64,000 bases of DNA from Tamarix chinensis (GCA_030549775.1 CM060181.1:54979201-55043200), one strand, 5' to 3'. Numbered from the stretch's first letter, positions 48,546-60,764 are shown. A program made the numbers and translations. Notes: generated from the letters alone by a model not told the origin.

Positions 48546-49294
48546 GGGGTAAAATGATCTTTTAGTGTATATGATAATTTAGTTACATGATAAATAATTT
48601 AATTATGGTATATTATCCTTTTAATGATAAGTTGATAAATAAAATGGAATCTATAATGGAAATGGATGATAATGCAGTAACTTTAGCCTCAGGGGTATTA
48701 TGGTCATTTTTTACCTAAAGTGACTGAGTGTGAATAATTGAGCTTAAGATAACCTTAACAGACTTCTAATGTTGGCATTGGTAATGACCTTGATTATGGT
48801 TATCTCAAAATGTTTGGAAATGAGTAAAAATGGTTACGTATGAAGAATTGAATTTATGTGATTAATATGTGTTTTTGTGCTCACCATTGTAAAATACTAA
48901 TTATTAAAGTAAAAGACCTCAAGATTGGGAATGATGGCTCTTTAGGAGTCACTACCCAAAAGAATTGGTTTAGCCCACGATTGTTTATAGATTTTTCTAG
49001 TGTTCCTTAATGCCTTAGCCAAACCGTATATCTTACTCTATTTAGCTTTACAGACTTAAAAGGGGGTATGCATACTTATGGATTAGATGTTCTTGTAGGT
49101 ATGGTACTATGTTAACTTTATATACCAGTATGACCAGGGTACCTTTGCATCCTTAAGTTGATAGTTGGTAGGATACTATGTTGCCTTTGTGCGCTAGTAT
49201 GATCGAAATACCTTATTGTCTCCGAGCTGATATGATATTTCCTTAAGTAAATAAAAATGGTGATGAATATTATTTAATTTGAAATGATTATTGG

Positions 49295-49490
49295 GTTAGT
49301 TGGTGGCAGCCTTTGTGCCTACCTATGGTTTAGTAGTAACCTTTGTGCCTACCTGTAGTTCGGTAATAGCCTTTGTGCCTACCTACGGTTCGGTAGTAGC
49401 CTTTATGCCTCCCTATGTTTTTATAGTAGCTTTTGTGCCTACTTATCTTTTAATAGTAGCATTTGTGCCTACCTGTGATTCCATGTGTTG
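49295..49490 (+). repeat. 30-base tandem repeat GTAGCCTTTGTGCCTACCTA in LTR f
   Basis: Six units of exactly or nearly 30 bases. Because 30 is a multiple of three, a frame (49300-49527) reads repeated VAFVPTY peptides. No start or codon signal supports it as a gene. Confidence 0.85.
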
Positions 49491-50123
49491 TTATTGGTTT
49501 GTGCTGGTGAACCTACCTGTGTTATGAGAGTTGTGGATTTTGATAATGAGCATTGTGACCATGGTTATGAATTGATAATGATGGTGTTTTCTAATTATAC
49601 TATAAAGAGAGTCTCGTAGATGTTCCATTTATAAGTTTTAGTCTATTCCAAATAAACAAGAATTGGTAGTTTATGGCCTTAATGCTATGTGTTATATGAA
49701 CTATTATCGTATTTCAATTAATATATGTAAATACTCACATATTGTTATGATGCCTTTTATGTGTTCCATGTAGACCTTTCATATTAGTTTTGTATAATGG
49801 ATTACTCAACTTTTGTGCTAAAGGGTTCCTTTTTATTGGCCCCTTCTTATTCAATGGGGTAGTGGCCTTTATAGGTTAGCTTGCAAGATATATTAAAGGC
49901 TATCATTTGGGTTGAGAGTGTAGGTTTATCCTATATTTTGCCCTGTATCTTTTGATCTAGAAGATTCTATAATTCTTATTGTATTGTGTATTTTCTTTCA
50001 CTGATATTTTATAACCACTGGTAGTTGGTTTTGTTTAAAATGATATTAAATTATTTTAACTATCTCGCTACTCTAATTTATAACTATATGATTGATTTAA
50101 CTGGAGTAACGTTTAAGCGTTAG

Positions 50124-50168
50124 CACTTGGTAACATAATGATAGTAGAAATCAGACTTATACCAAGTG
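50124..50168 (+). other. LTR stem-loop (copy f), base of stem kept
   Basis: Arms 50124-50132 (CACTTGGTA) and 50160-50168 (TACCAAGTG) pair perfectly over nine bases. The upper stem has decayed. At the sixth pair this copy has G-C, where d has A-U and e and g have G-U. Confidence 0.7.
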
Positions 50169-50258
50169 TGGTGGCAACACTCCACAATTCACTGTTTTAG
50201 CTTCCAAAATTAAATTTTAAAAACCTAATTTTGTGTTCCTAAATTTGGGAGTGCTACA

Positions 50259-50990
50259 ATAATAAGATAGTTGTACCTTACTAAGAGGATTGGTGAGTAA
50301 GAGTACTAAGGATTAAGTTGTGAAGTTAGCACATGCGGAGTTAGCTTATAATAGAAATCCTTTGCAGTCAACTGATTCAAGTCCTTTTGAGATTATCTAT
50401 TGTTCAAATCATTACATGCTAATTAACTTGATACCATTGAAGAAGGAAGATTTGAAGAGTTAAGACTTCCATTAGATAGTGAAGTATTTTATGAGTCCAC
50501 ATAAGCACATTAGAGCAAACATAGAGAAAAGTAATGATACTTATCATGCAAAAGCTAACAAACATTGAATTTACCACGTGTTTACTTTAGGATATTTATT
50601 ATAGTTGCACCTTAAGAATGAACAATTTTGTCACTTAAGCAATATTAAACTCATGCAGATGATCCCTTAAAAATTATTTGTAGGTTAGGGGAAAGTACTT
50701 ACAAGATCAATTTGCTAGATTCCTATAGAGGCATTTTAAGGACATTTAATGTGGGTGATCTTTCTTGTTACTATGATGATGCAAATTTTAGGAAAAGTTA
50801 TTCTCAACAACGGGATAATGATGCGGAGGCATTTCCTATAAATCATAAAAGTCAAGGGTTGACTTATGTAGTTTTAGAGTCCATTATTGTAGCCTTAGTT
50901 GAATATTAATGCCAAACTAACACAATTGGGCCTAATAAGGTGCTTACTTGCTTAAAATGGATTAGACATGGGCTTAATAGTCATTATTGG
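50259..50990 (+). pseudogene. Gypsy-1 integrase, second part, and tail
   Basis: Resumes after LTR f: LAHAELAYNRNPLQSTD and SPFEIIYCSNHY (about 50320-50410), matching the AEFAYN...SPFEIVYG block, then MSPHKHIRANIEKSND. The tail keeps ILRTFNVGDLSCYYDDANF (50735-50790), the usual end of integrase in this Gypsy type. A glutamate is kept at the AE position. Several stops. Confidence 0.85.
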
Positions 50991-51058
50991 AATCTTACTA
51001 AAATTGTATGTGTAGAAAATGATGAGGGGATGTCCACTTGAGGAGAATTAGACTTATA

Positions 51059-51336
51059 TGTTAGATATTATTAGATTTAGTTAGATAGATATTGTTAGAA
51101 AGTTAATCTTGTTAGTTTAAAGCTTTATCATTGGTACTTGTTAGTGTGTGCTAATTTTCATGAATTTTGTCTTCTAGTTTTTAACTTATCTTTCATAGAA
51201 GATTCAAATTTGAAGAGGTGTAATTCATACATAAGAATTGTAGCTTGGAATGTTGAAGGTTATCCAATGTATTGAATCAAGTTTGAATTCTAATTGAATA
51301 TCTTTTTAAGTTCTTCTTTGAATTTTTACTTTTGTG
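51059..51336 (+). mobile_element. Gypsy-1 3' LTR, left piece
   Basis: Starts TGTTAGATATT after the pol tail and runs to the Gypsy-3 insertion. The right piece is 63452-63523, ending TGTTAACA. Together they make about 350 bases with TGTTA...TAACA ends, a usual size for short-LTR plant chromoviruses. With no 5' LTR to compare, the borders are inferred. Confidence 0.5.
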
Positions 51337-52053
51337 TGATGCATTTTTTGATACATTTAATTATTCTTTAAATATTTTCTCAATTGATGTTGATAATATT
51401 GAAGTGCTTAAATACGTATCTTATTAAATTTAATAGGTTAGCAATTGTCTTGTGGATGATTGTATCCCACTGATACTCATGATGTTAATTTTTTTTGTTC
51501 ATATTACTATAAAGAGAACCTAGATGATGCATTGCTAGAAAGCTATAATAATTAGGTAGATGGATAGGTATAGTTAACCTTTTGGTTGAATTTATCTAAA
51601 TAGAGGAGCTTATAGCTGCCCACCTAATTATTGCAATGAGCTGTAATAATTAGCTAATGGGTCGATATTTTAGATTTGTAATAAAATAATTAATGGGTTT
51701 ATTTATATTAATTATATTAAATGGGATGCATCCCATATTTTAGGCCCAAACAGTGCATTGGGTTAGGTTTTAGAAAGTTGTTGTATGTTGACTCTTGATG
51801 GTTGTGATGGATGACATACTTTTTTAAAATTAAAAAGAAAATAATCATATTTTCTTCTCTCTTTTACATGAGTTCATTATCCTAAAACTTCTTCACATCA
51901 CCATTTTTATTAAGCATTAAAGCTTCTGACCTTCCCTATGTATCTCACCATTAGTTGGTTTAGATCATCATATCAGTTATATTTTCCTTCTTTTCTAGTG
52001 TTCTATATGCAATTTTGATGTATTATACATGAACTCTTATCTAGGGTTCATCA
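51337..52053 (+). mobile_element. Gypsy-3 5' LTR
   Basis: Shared with 62723-63451. Both contain CCCACCTAATTATTG, GGCCCAAACA then TGCATTGGGTTA, and GATGGTTGTG then ATGGATGACATACTTTTT. Ends TGATGC...TTCATCA. Confidence 0.9.
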
Positions 52054-52068
52054 AGTGTTATCTGATTT
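52054..52068 (+). promoter_or_regulatory. Gypsy-3 primer binding site, degenerate
   Basis: AGTGTTATCTGATTT directly after the LTR resembles TTGGTATCAGA, the initiator-Met tRNA primer site, with three changes. Confidence 0.5.
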
Positions 52069-52069
52069 T

Positions 52070-53955
52070 TAGGTTCTTAACCCATTATCGATACATAATG
52101 CTAAACATATTATATTAAGCGAAAAGTTAATGATGGAATTGGGTAGATTCCAAAAAAATAGAAAAGAGGTTAAGAAGGTGAAAAGTGAACTTAATCTTGA
52201 AATACCTTCAAGATTAAGAACTTACACTAACCAACTAAGGTATCAACTCTTAGCTTAAATGGTTTAAGATTTTGAAAGAACACACAAGACTAAATCATAG
52301 CCTTGAATGAGAGTGTTATCTTGACAATAGCTGAGAAATTTTTGGTCAAAAGTTAGTGTCTTCCTTTTATCCCTTTTACCTCTATATAGAGTGCATTTAG
52401 AACTTAAGTGAGTTACAACTACACATCCAACTTATAATGACAAATTTTAGTTACACCTCCAACCATAGTGTACACTAATACAAGCTAACTAAGGTCGATA
52501 GTCACTACATTCAGCTATTACTGAATATCGAAACCTCCTAGCTCTCAATCACATGATGGCTACTATTACAACCTATGATAAGTGCTTAGAAAACATAAAT
52601 TATACTTTATTATCTAACAACACTCTTTAACTATGCTTAACTAAGAAAGGAAATTTTAGTTAATTGAAATTTGATGGATGAAGGCTCCTCCCCAGGTTAG
52701 ACTTGATCTTCTCCCTTAAATTAAGCTTGATTTGAGGCCTTGATCTTTTCAAAATTCTCCTCCCAAGGTTTCTTAAATCCTACAAACAAAATAGGAGCTG
52801 CAAGGTGTAGATTTTTTTGACTAAAATTTTAGAGTGTAAGGATGGAGATAATTATGGCTTTGATGAGCCATATTGAAGCCATAATGGAGCTGACGAAACG
52901 TGGCTTTGAGGAAACATAATGTATACATAATAGAGTCAGCCATATGTGGGGTTAACGACTTGCTTTGGTGCTCCATGGATTTGCATAGCTTCCTAATAAT
53001 CTTACTTATTTATTAATCTAAGTAAGAAGAGTTTTGAATTCTTCAAATTTAGGAAAATTAGTAAGTATATTATCCTTGTTATTCTTATTTGAAGGGGATA
53101 CACCTGCATCAGTTATTAATAACATAATTTTGATATTTTTGAGCATTTTCTTTTCACTTCTAGCTTCAACTTTGTTTGTCCTACACCAAAATACTTCAAG
53201 TTCAACTTAAGCCATATTATCTTCTAATGAATTCATTTGATTTATGTGTCACTTGTTAAGATTTCAATAAATAATTTTGATATTTCATATTCTAGCAACT
53301 ATAGTGACTCTCTTTCAACATTTAGCTGGATATTAATTACTCCTCTATGAATCTTGCATTTATATTCCAACATAATTCCATTCTCAATAATTTTGCCTAG
53401 TCCCATCGATATTCTATTCTTATAAGATGAAATCAATTTTTGATTTATTAAAATTCCACACTGGTTAGTGTTATTGAGAAAAACTAGATGAATTATTGCA
53501 ACAAAATTATGCCCAATAGTTCCTTTAATTTTCTTTCTTTCTATCTTTATTTTTTGCCTATTATGTCTCTATTATCTTGTTGTTATGTTTTTTTTTAAAC
53601 ATAACCCACACTAAGAACGTTTTGAAATGTGCATATCTATCCTTGAAATTTTGGTAGTGGGTTTCCAAGAAGAGAGGATTATTTCCTTATTATACTTTGC
53701 CCTGCTATACACTCAGTAGTATTATTTCATTCAATTTTTTCCCTACGTAGTTTTATTATATTTGTTGTTGAAAACAAGTGAGATCCTAAGGACTATGTGA
53801 TGGTCTAATTGTAGTTGCTTGATTCATGAGTGTTAGTATACCTATAATGGCAATTCTTGTGATTTATCTAATGTTACAGTGGTTAGCATTTTATGTTATT
53901 GATTGGTTCATATTATTGTTGCATATTATTGTGAAATAGTCTAGGTATAATGCAT
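52070..53955 (-). other. Unassigned 1.9 kb segment between Gypsy-3 primer site and gag
   Basis: Longer than a Gypsy leader should be. On the minus strand it shows a possible LTR-like start, TGTTAGATAATAAAG at 52619, and then a TATA-like CTCTATATAGAGG at 52379-52391. Upstream on that strand (53050-53620) is a frame with a few stops (for example KLISSYKNRISMGLGKIIEN) that I cannot assign to a family. It could be a further nested element, minus orientation, with only one end visible. Confidence 0.4.
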
Positions 53956-53959
53956 GAAA

Positions 53960-54850
53960 ATGGTAGGTAACAATGACTATGAATTAAGGGCTTGGTGGTA
54001 ATCAAATATGCGGTATCTCTACTAAAAGGTTGTTAGCTATAATAGGGGTTATTATTATGAATCTTAATAATATCATAAATTGACTTGATAGAATTGAGGT
54101 TGTAATTTAGCTCCTAGTAGATAGAATGGTAGGTTAGCTAGGGGACATAGACCCATGAAACCCCTTATGGATAATTTTTAGGGACTTGAGGATGAAGGAT
54201 CTATTAATGATGGGCAAGAAAGAGGGCTTAGAAAAAATATGAATAATAAGGATCAAGATCCATTGATAGGAATTTGGGAAGTATAAATTTAATACCCCTT
54301 CTTTTAGTGGTAAAAATGATCTTGATTATTTATTTGAGTGGAACAAAAAGACAGAGTTTGTGTTTGACTACCATAATTACTCTAAAGGGAAAAAATTAAA
54401 ATTCTTGTTGTAGAATTTATTAAATAATCTTCCTCTTGTTATCATAATCTTGTGACTTTTAGGCATTGAAGTGGAGAGATACCTATTCAATCATGGGTTA
54501 AGTTTAAATCTTTTATAAGGAAATTTTTTATTCCTAATCACTACTACTAAGGGTTACACAGGAAATATCAAACAATTAATTAGGTTAGTATGGTTGTTGA
54601 TGAGTAATATAAGGATTTATTAGTAACTCTCGTCAAGGTTAATGTCATAAAAAAAAAGATAGGATACTGCCATGGCTAGATTTTTAAGTAGGTTAAATTT
54701 GGACATAGATGAAAAAGTTAAATTATATCTATATGTTACACTTGACGAAATGGTTAATATAGCCATTCACACTACCCAACTTGAAATTTAAAAAGAGTTT
54801 TGGAAAGAATTTGGGTGTCCTTTTAGGAATTTTATCACATTGCCTATCCT
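53960..54850 (+). pseudogene. Gypsy-3 gag remnant
   Basis: N-terminal part near 54060-54180 (LDRIEVVI, AWRGHRPMKPLMDNF) resembles the variable start of plant Gypsy gag. The core PSFSGKNDLDYLFEWNKKTE and FVFDYHNYSKGKKLKF (54300-54400) matches the DPEAYLEWE...EKKVKLA block. AMARFLSRLNLDI (54670-54710) and a VELxxMVxxAIxxE-like end (about 54740-54790) follow. Stops and frameshifts. There is no zinc knuckle or protease after it, because pol up to RNase H is deleted. Confidence 0.85.
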
Positions 54851-54854
54851 TTCA

Positions 54855-55269
54855 ATGTAAATTATTGAAAAGGATATTGGGTTAAAATGGAGATTAGAAT
54901 AGTATAAAGCATTTGAGGCATTAAAGGTTTAGTCAATAAATGATCCTACCTTGATTTTTACCTAATTTTGATAATAGTAACAAAAAAAAAATAAGCTACA
55001 TTGTGATTCTTTTAATGTTGGCATAGATGTCGTCCTTTCACAATAAGTTAGGCATATATCATATATTAGGGAGAGATTGGGAGATAGTGCTCTAAAATAT
55101 GCTACTTATGAAAAGAAATTATATGATCTAGTGAGAGCTATAGAGGTTTGGCAGAAATACTTGTGGCTTAAGGAGTTTTTATCATTCATAGTGATAAAAG
55201 GCTTTGAAATATTTGAAGAGCTAATATAAGCTTAATAAGAGGTAATATAAGTGGATTGAGTTCCTAGAG
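54855..55269 (+). pseudogene. Gypsy-3 RNase H, first part
   Basis: LKWRLE and YKAFEALKV (54885-54930) begin the RT-RNase H joint. KYATYEKKLYDLVRAIEVWQ and KYLWLKEFLSFI (55097-55190) match the KELYALVRALExWxHYL block. The frame ends at solo LTR g. The protease and whole RT core are absent, so about 1.5-2 kb has been lost between gag and this point. Confidence 0.85.
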
Positions 55270-55375
55270 TGTAACACTCCCAAAATTTACGTCCCAAAAT
55301 TTACTACTTAAATTTTTTGTTTTAATTAAAAATTAGCAGAAGCAAAAATCGTAAATTTTGAGGATGTTATCGCCA

Positions 55376-55421
55376 CACTTAGTATCAGACCGGTTTCTTT
55401 CTACCATTCTAGTACCAAGTG
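55376..55421 (-). other. Conserved LTR stem-loop (copy g)
   Basis: Arms 55376-55394 and 55403-55421. On the sense (minus) strand they read CACTTGGTACTAGAATGGT and ACCGGTCTGATACTAAGTG: 14 Watson-Crick, 3 G-U, 2 mismatches, loop of 8. Confidence 0.85.
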
Positions 55422-56019
55422 CTAAAGATTAAAAGAAACATAACACAATTTACACAAATTCAAACTTTCATTTAAATTAGAGTAGTACGTTAAAGAAGTT
55501 AAAAAAGATAAAACCCACTATTAGTGATTACAAGAGTAAAATCATTAAATGAAGAAATAGTAGGGTTAAAAGAGAAACTCTAAAAAGATTCCCAAAAAAT
55601 TCTTACACTATTACTCAATAACAGCTTGGATAACACCTATGGCCAATCTACAATGGACATTGCCTATTGAATAGGCAATGGCCCATAAACGGAACCCTTC
55701 AATACTACGATAATGAGTAACCTTTTATACTATCTAAAAGATAAGGCCCGCATGCAACACATCATACATATATAAGAGAAATACATACACAAGGCATAGA
55801 ATAAATGCAACAAATGCAGGATAGACTCGTACCGTAGGGATCATATATCACAAATCCATTTACTTAGCATTTCCAACACTTATCATGAGAGACAGGCACC
55901 AAGACCACATTTATACTATATCCATAGATCATAAAGGTGAAATCAACACTTCTGGTCTTAAGCTATTAATTAAACATTATTCAACATCATATCTCAAATT
56001 ATATCCATATGAGTACGGA

Positions 56020-56625
56020 AACCCCACTATTATGGTTAGTGGACTGGAAATACTACTCTAAGATAGAACACACCTGACCACTATTATAGCGGTGGACTGA
56101 AAATGATATTCCAAGGAAAAACACACCTGACCACTATTATAGCGGTGGACCAAAAATGATATTCCAGGGAAAAATGCACCTGGCCATTATTATAGTCGGT
56201 GGACCGAAAATGATATTCTAGGGCAAAACGCACCTGACCACTATTATAGCCGATGAATTGAAAATCATCCTAACCTAGCCTTGACCCATGTGGTGTTCCA
56301 CTGTAAGTAGTAAGTGTCTTTTCCATGATTTATTACTATATAAGGTTTGGTTTATCAAGCTTAGAACCCCCACTATTATATCCAGTGGACCGGAATACAC
56401 TCCATGGCAGAACGTGCTTGGCCACTATTATAACCGGTGGACTAGAATATACTCCAAGGCAGAACGCACCTAGCCACTATTATAGTTGGTGGATCGAAAT
56501 ACACTCCAGGACAAGAAGGCTCCTAGGCACTATTGTAGCTGGTGGACCATAATACACTCTAGGACAAGAAGGCTCCTAGCCACTATTATAGTCGATGGAC
56601 TGAAAAACACTCTAACCTAGGCTCT
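56020..56625 (-). repeat. CCACTATTATAGCCGGTGG minisatellite in LTR g
   Basis: About nine units, about 57-62 bases apart, with CCACTATTATAGCxGGTGGA and AAAACGCACCTGA or AGAACGCACCTAG. As in d and e, there are two groups, parted by a block with GTGTTCCACTGTAAGTAGTA at 56291-56310. The plus-strand frames at 56288-56552 are products of the repeat. Confidence 0.85.
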
Positions 56626-57052
56626 GCTTGATAATCTTTCACTTTAAGTAATTAGCGTTATACTCGTGTCTTATTCCACACATAACCCTAACCAGACATG
56701 CATGCCCTCCAAGGACTTCCGACTCACATCCCAGACTTCTTGAATGACCTAGTCCCATATCTTAGGACCTCTACACTTCTAAAGACTCCAAGGCCTCTGA
56801 TTCCCCTTTCATCTCGAACACCATCATTCCCCTCAACCCACACCCAAACATCACAACCTTACTTCCCATATTTCACATGTGATAATGAAGACCCTAGTTG
56901 GCCACCCTAAACCCTAGTGCTTCTCCTTTCTTTTACACCATCCCTTCATCCACACACTCTACCCTTCTTTCCACTTGACTCATCCCTCTTTATAAGACAC
57001 CCTCCTAGTCTCAATCCTTAACTCCAACCACTCACCATCACTCTCTCGACAC

Positions 57053-57065
57053 ACCCCCCCCCCCC
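57053..57065. repeat. Poly-C run
   Basis: Twelve to thirteen C in a row inside LTR g. Length may be unreliable in the assembly. Confidence 0.8.
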
Positions 57066-57769
57066 ACTTAGGGTTTTTCTCACAAACCCTAGATAAGTCT
57101 TCCATGCACATTTCTACCAACCCACGTACTATTTTTAACCCATGGACTCCAATCACCCAAAATACTCTTCCCTTAGCATGCTTAACCCTTAAATCACCTT
57201 TTCCCACATAAACATTACTCCCATACAAAGGCTAACCACCCCATGCTAGCCTTATAGTTCCCATGCCAGGTCTACTCCAACCTTTCATTTTATTTCTATT
57301 ATCCTTTTATTCTGTCACCCATGAATCATAAGGTACTTAGGCTTTTTTCTCACTTCTTCCAAATCATTCCACCCTCTTTATTTCTTTTAGCTCCCCAACA
57401 CCTCATCATACCACCTAAGGCCTCCTAGCATGCATGTCATATTAGGGTAACTATGCATAAAGCATATCATAAGATACAAGTCATATCACCCCTATCATAA
57501 TGCATACATCACTTGCCTTAGTTTCATGCATAGTAAGCTACAATACAAGTATTTTAATCTATAGTCACATATAATACAAGTACATATCCAAAACACCCAT
57601 GAACATATAAATATACAATTTAGCCTTAACCACATCCTTACAATATACATGATTATGTTTAAACAAGTGATACTAAGGCCATAAACCCTTATTTTATTAT
57701 TTAATATCCTTTATATCTTACTGTGGAGACTTATTAAATCCATCGTCATGCAATTTACTGATTTACTCC

Positions 57770-58500
57770 TTCATACTTACAAAATTACTAAAATACTCCT
57801 CTTGTTTATATAGTTACCAAGTTACCCCATTTGACCTACTAAATTACCAAATTGTCATTCATACTTATTACAATTACCAAATTGCCCTTCTAGTTTGTTA
57901 AATTACTAATTTACCCTTCATTCTTATTAAATTACCAACTTTACCCTTCTAGTTTGTTAAATTACCGCATTACCCTTCATACTTGTTAAAATTACTAAAT
58001 TGCCCTTTAGGTTTGTTAAATTATCGAATTACCCTTCATACATGTTAAAATTACTAAATTACCCCTCATATGTGTTAAATTACCAAATTGTCCTCCATAC
58101 TTATTGAATTACAAATTTACCATTTTTGTGCCAAATTACCAAAATACCCCTCTTACTTACTAAATTACCATTTTACCCCTTTTACTCATAAAATTACCAA
58201 GTTACCCTTTTTTTATGCCAAATTACCAAAATACCCTTCTTACTTATTAATTTTTCATTTTATCCCCTATGTTTATAAAATTACCAAGTTATCCCTTTTA
58301 TGCCAAAATTACCAAAAAACCCTTCATACTTAATAATTTCCTAATTACCTTTTTACTTATAGAATTACCAAGTTACCCCCTTTTCCATGAAAAATAACCA
58401 AAATGCCTTTCTTGCTTATTAAATTACAATATTGCCCCCTTTCTCATATAAATTATCCATTTGCCCTTCTTATGCCGAATTTACTAAAATACCCCTACCA
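57770..58500 (-). repeat. AAATTACCAAATTACCCTT minisatellite in LTR g
   Basis: About 25 degenerate units of 25-31 bases. Reverse complement of the GGTAATTTT array in LTR d, as expected from the opposite orientation. Confidence 0.85.
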
Positions 58501-60030
58501 CAGAAAACATTAACACCCATGGTCCATATATCACATCTAACACCACTAGCTATTATTATTGATTATTAATACCCATTATCACCTACCATGCATACTTATT
58601 TAGGCCACACCCTTTTGTACATAAAAAATTACTAAAATACCCCTAAGGCTCATATTAACATTATCTATGCTACAAATGGCCATATTAGTTTATCATGTCA
58701 TATACATGCATTCAAAATTATTATTATTAACAATAAGGCTTCTTCTTTAACCATCATTTCTACACGTGATACATAATATAACATGTTCTTCATTTCAGCT
58801 ACCAACATAGGCTACAAATCATAATATACTTAACATCATATAACATGCACATAAACATATTCAAAAATCCTAATGTGCTAGCATACATATATCTACACAT
58901 TTTAGTAGGGTATAATGGTTATCTTACTTCCAACACTAATTAAACCTTATCTGTACCTTAGTTAAAAGTTTAAGCTTTGATTAGAAAAATTTATACCTAA
59001 AAATAATATCAAAGCTAGCATATTAGTGGTACAAAATTAAAAAGGATAATTTTTTTATCAAAAGCTTATTAAATATATATAAATGATAACTATGTTTATA
59101 CCTTAAAATTTTATAATTTTTGCATCAAAACTCACCTTGCATGGCAGTGCGAACTACATACGCAAGGGAAGGGAAATAATGGGTTGAAGAGGAGAGATGG
59201 GAGAAAGGGAAGGGGTTGGTTCAAGTGAGGGTTTAGGGCTTTGGTTGGGGACTTGTGGAGGGGAGTGAGGGTGGTAGTTGGGTGCAGGAGGGATGGAGGG
59301 TGTAAGTGATGGTCCGTGGTTAAAGATTGGTGGTTTAGGACAACAAAGACGATGGTCATAGGGCTGGAAAGGTGGGGTGAAGGAAGAGAGGAGAAGGAGA
59401 AGGAAGGAAAAAAAAGAGAAGAAATGAGGGGGGCTGTAGGGGATTTCTCATCCGGCTAAGGTTAGAGGGCGGTAGAGGAGGCATCAGGGGTTAAGGGTGG
59501 TTGTGGCTGCAGTAGAAGAGGGGCAATGGCGACCCAAGGTGGTGGTGTAGGGTGGAGGTTGAGAAGGGGAAGAAAAGAGAAAAGAAGGAAAGGGTGGCTA
59601 TAGGGGTAAATGATGGTTGTTGGGTGGTGCAGGGAGAAAGTAAGGGAGGCCAAGGGTTAATGTGATGGTTGGTTGGGTGGTAAAGGCAACGGTTGTGGGT
59701 GGCGAAACAAAAACAGGGGAGGAAAGGAGAAGGGAAAGAAGAAAGAAAAGATGGAGATTCTGATGGGAAAATGAGGGAGCTCAAGGAAAGGAAATGGACA
59801 GGGGAGAAGAATAAAAGAAGAGGGAGAGAAGGGAGGTAGAGGCTCTAGGCTAGGTGGTAACAGAGGAAGGAGGTTGTAGGTTTGGGTGCAAGGTGGTAGG
59901 GAAGGGAAGGAAGAAAAGGGAAAGGAGAGGGGCACATGAGAAGGGTTGTGGATGGCCACAAATGGAAGGAAAATGGATAGGGAGAGAGGGAGAGGGTATG
60001 CTACAATGGTAGGTATAGGTGTAGGGCTGG

Positions 60031-60037
60031 TTATAAA
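60031..60037 (-). promoter_or_regulatory. TATA-like site of LTR g
   Basis: The minus strand reads CCATTTATAACC, followed by a CT-rich leader on that strand (to about 59130). Weaker than in LTR e. Confidence 0.35.
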
Positions 60038-60699
60038 TGGTTACACGGGCTGGCATGGCTTCGATAGGTGAAGGAGGGAGGAGAAGGGAGGAAGAAGAAA
60101 GGAAAGAAGGCAGCCAAACAGGGTTGGGCCGGCACACGCGCAAGGGAGAGGAAGGAGGGAAGAGGCTATTGTCCTGGTCCAACCAAGGGAAAAAAAAAAA
60201 GAAGGAAAAGAAAGAAGGGAAGGGGGAGAAGGGCTAGACAGACAAGGTTGGGCTGTGAGGAGAAGAAAACTAGTGGCCCAACAGGGAGGAAGAAAGGAGA
60301 GGTAGGCCAGGCAGCCTAAAAGAGGAAGAAAAGAAGAAAAAGGAGAAAAGATGGAAAAGAAAGGAAAAAGGAGAAAGAAAAAAGGAAAAAGGGAAAAATA
60401 AAAATAAAATAAATTTTTGAATAAAGGTATTTAATTATTTAAATAAATTAATTTATTTATTTAAAATTTAAGATATAAATTTAAGAGGATAATTTTAGTA
60501 AAATATAGGTTTGAAAAATTATTTAAATAAAATGGGTATGATAAAATAAAAAGTGGTTCTTTTAATTTATTAAATAATCATATCTATTTTTATAAACCAA
60601 AAGTCCACAAAATAATTAAATTAATAATTTAAAAATAAAATTATCTACAAATGAGGATTAATTTTTAAATTCGAGGTTTTAAAATTTTTTGGTATTACA

Positions 60700-60764
60700 T
60701 AAAGTCTTTTCCTTATGCGGTTGAGTATAAAAAGGGAGGAGATAATATGTTGGAATATGATTTG
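60700..60764 (+). pseudogene. Gypsy-3 RNase H, end
   Basis: KSFPYAVEYKKGGDNMLEYDL resumes the reading cut by LTR g and matches the FPYxIKYKxGKENVVADALS end of RNase H. It is cut again at 60765 by TRIM-2. Confidence 0.75.

Larger units (their letters stand above)
45231..50258 (+). mobile_element. Solo LTR 'f', long-LTR family
   Basis: A 5028-base LTR from TGTAATACCCC to GGAGTGCTACA, inserted in the Gypsy-1 integrase. Flanks CTAAT (45226-45230) and ATAAT (50259-50263) agree at four of five bases. It has an AT-rich start with a long (TA) run, a CT-rich block (45550-46970) with a TATA box, a 146-base tandem array (47500-48545), a 30-base repeat (49295-49490) in place of the CCAC...GTGG one, and a partly kept hairpin. 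CpG sites are rarer than in e. Confidence 0.9.
55270..60699 (-). mobile_element. Solo LTR 'g', long-LTR family
   Basis: The longest copy, 5430 bases, minus orientation, from TGTAACACTCCC to TGGTATTACA. Flanks TAGAG (55265-55269) and TAAAG (60700-60704) agree at four of five bases. From the sense 5' end: AT-rich part, GA-rich block on plus (59130-60390) with a TATA box, AT-rich part, GGTAATTTT minisatellite, CCAC...GTGG minisatellite, hairpin. Its module order matches LTR d. It interrupts Gypsy-3 RNase H. Confidence 0.9.

Noticed and set aside
59132..60319. Several overlapping open frames on both strands
   Set aside because: All lie in the GA-rich (sense CT-rich) block of LTR g; composition alone removes stop codons there.
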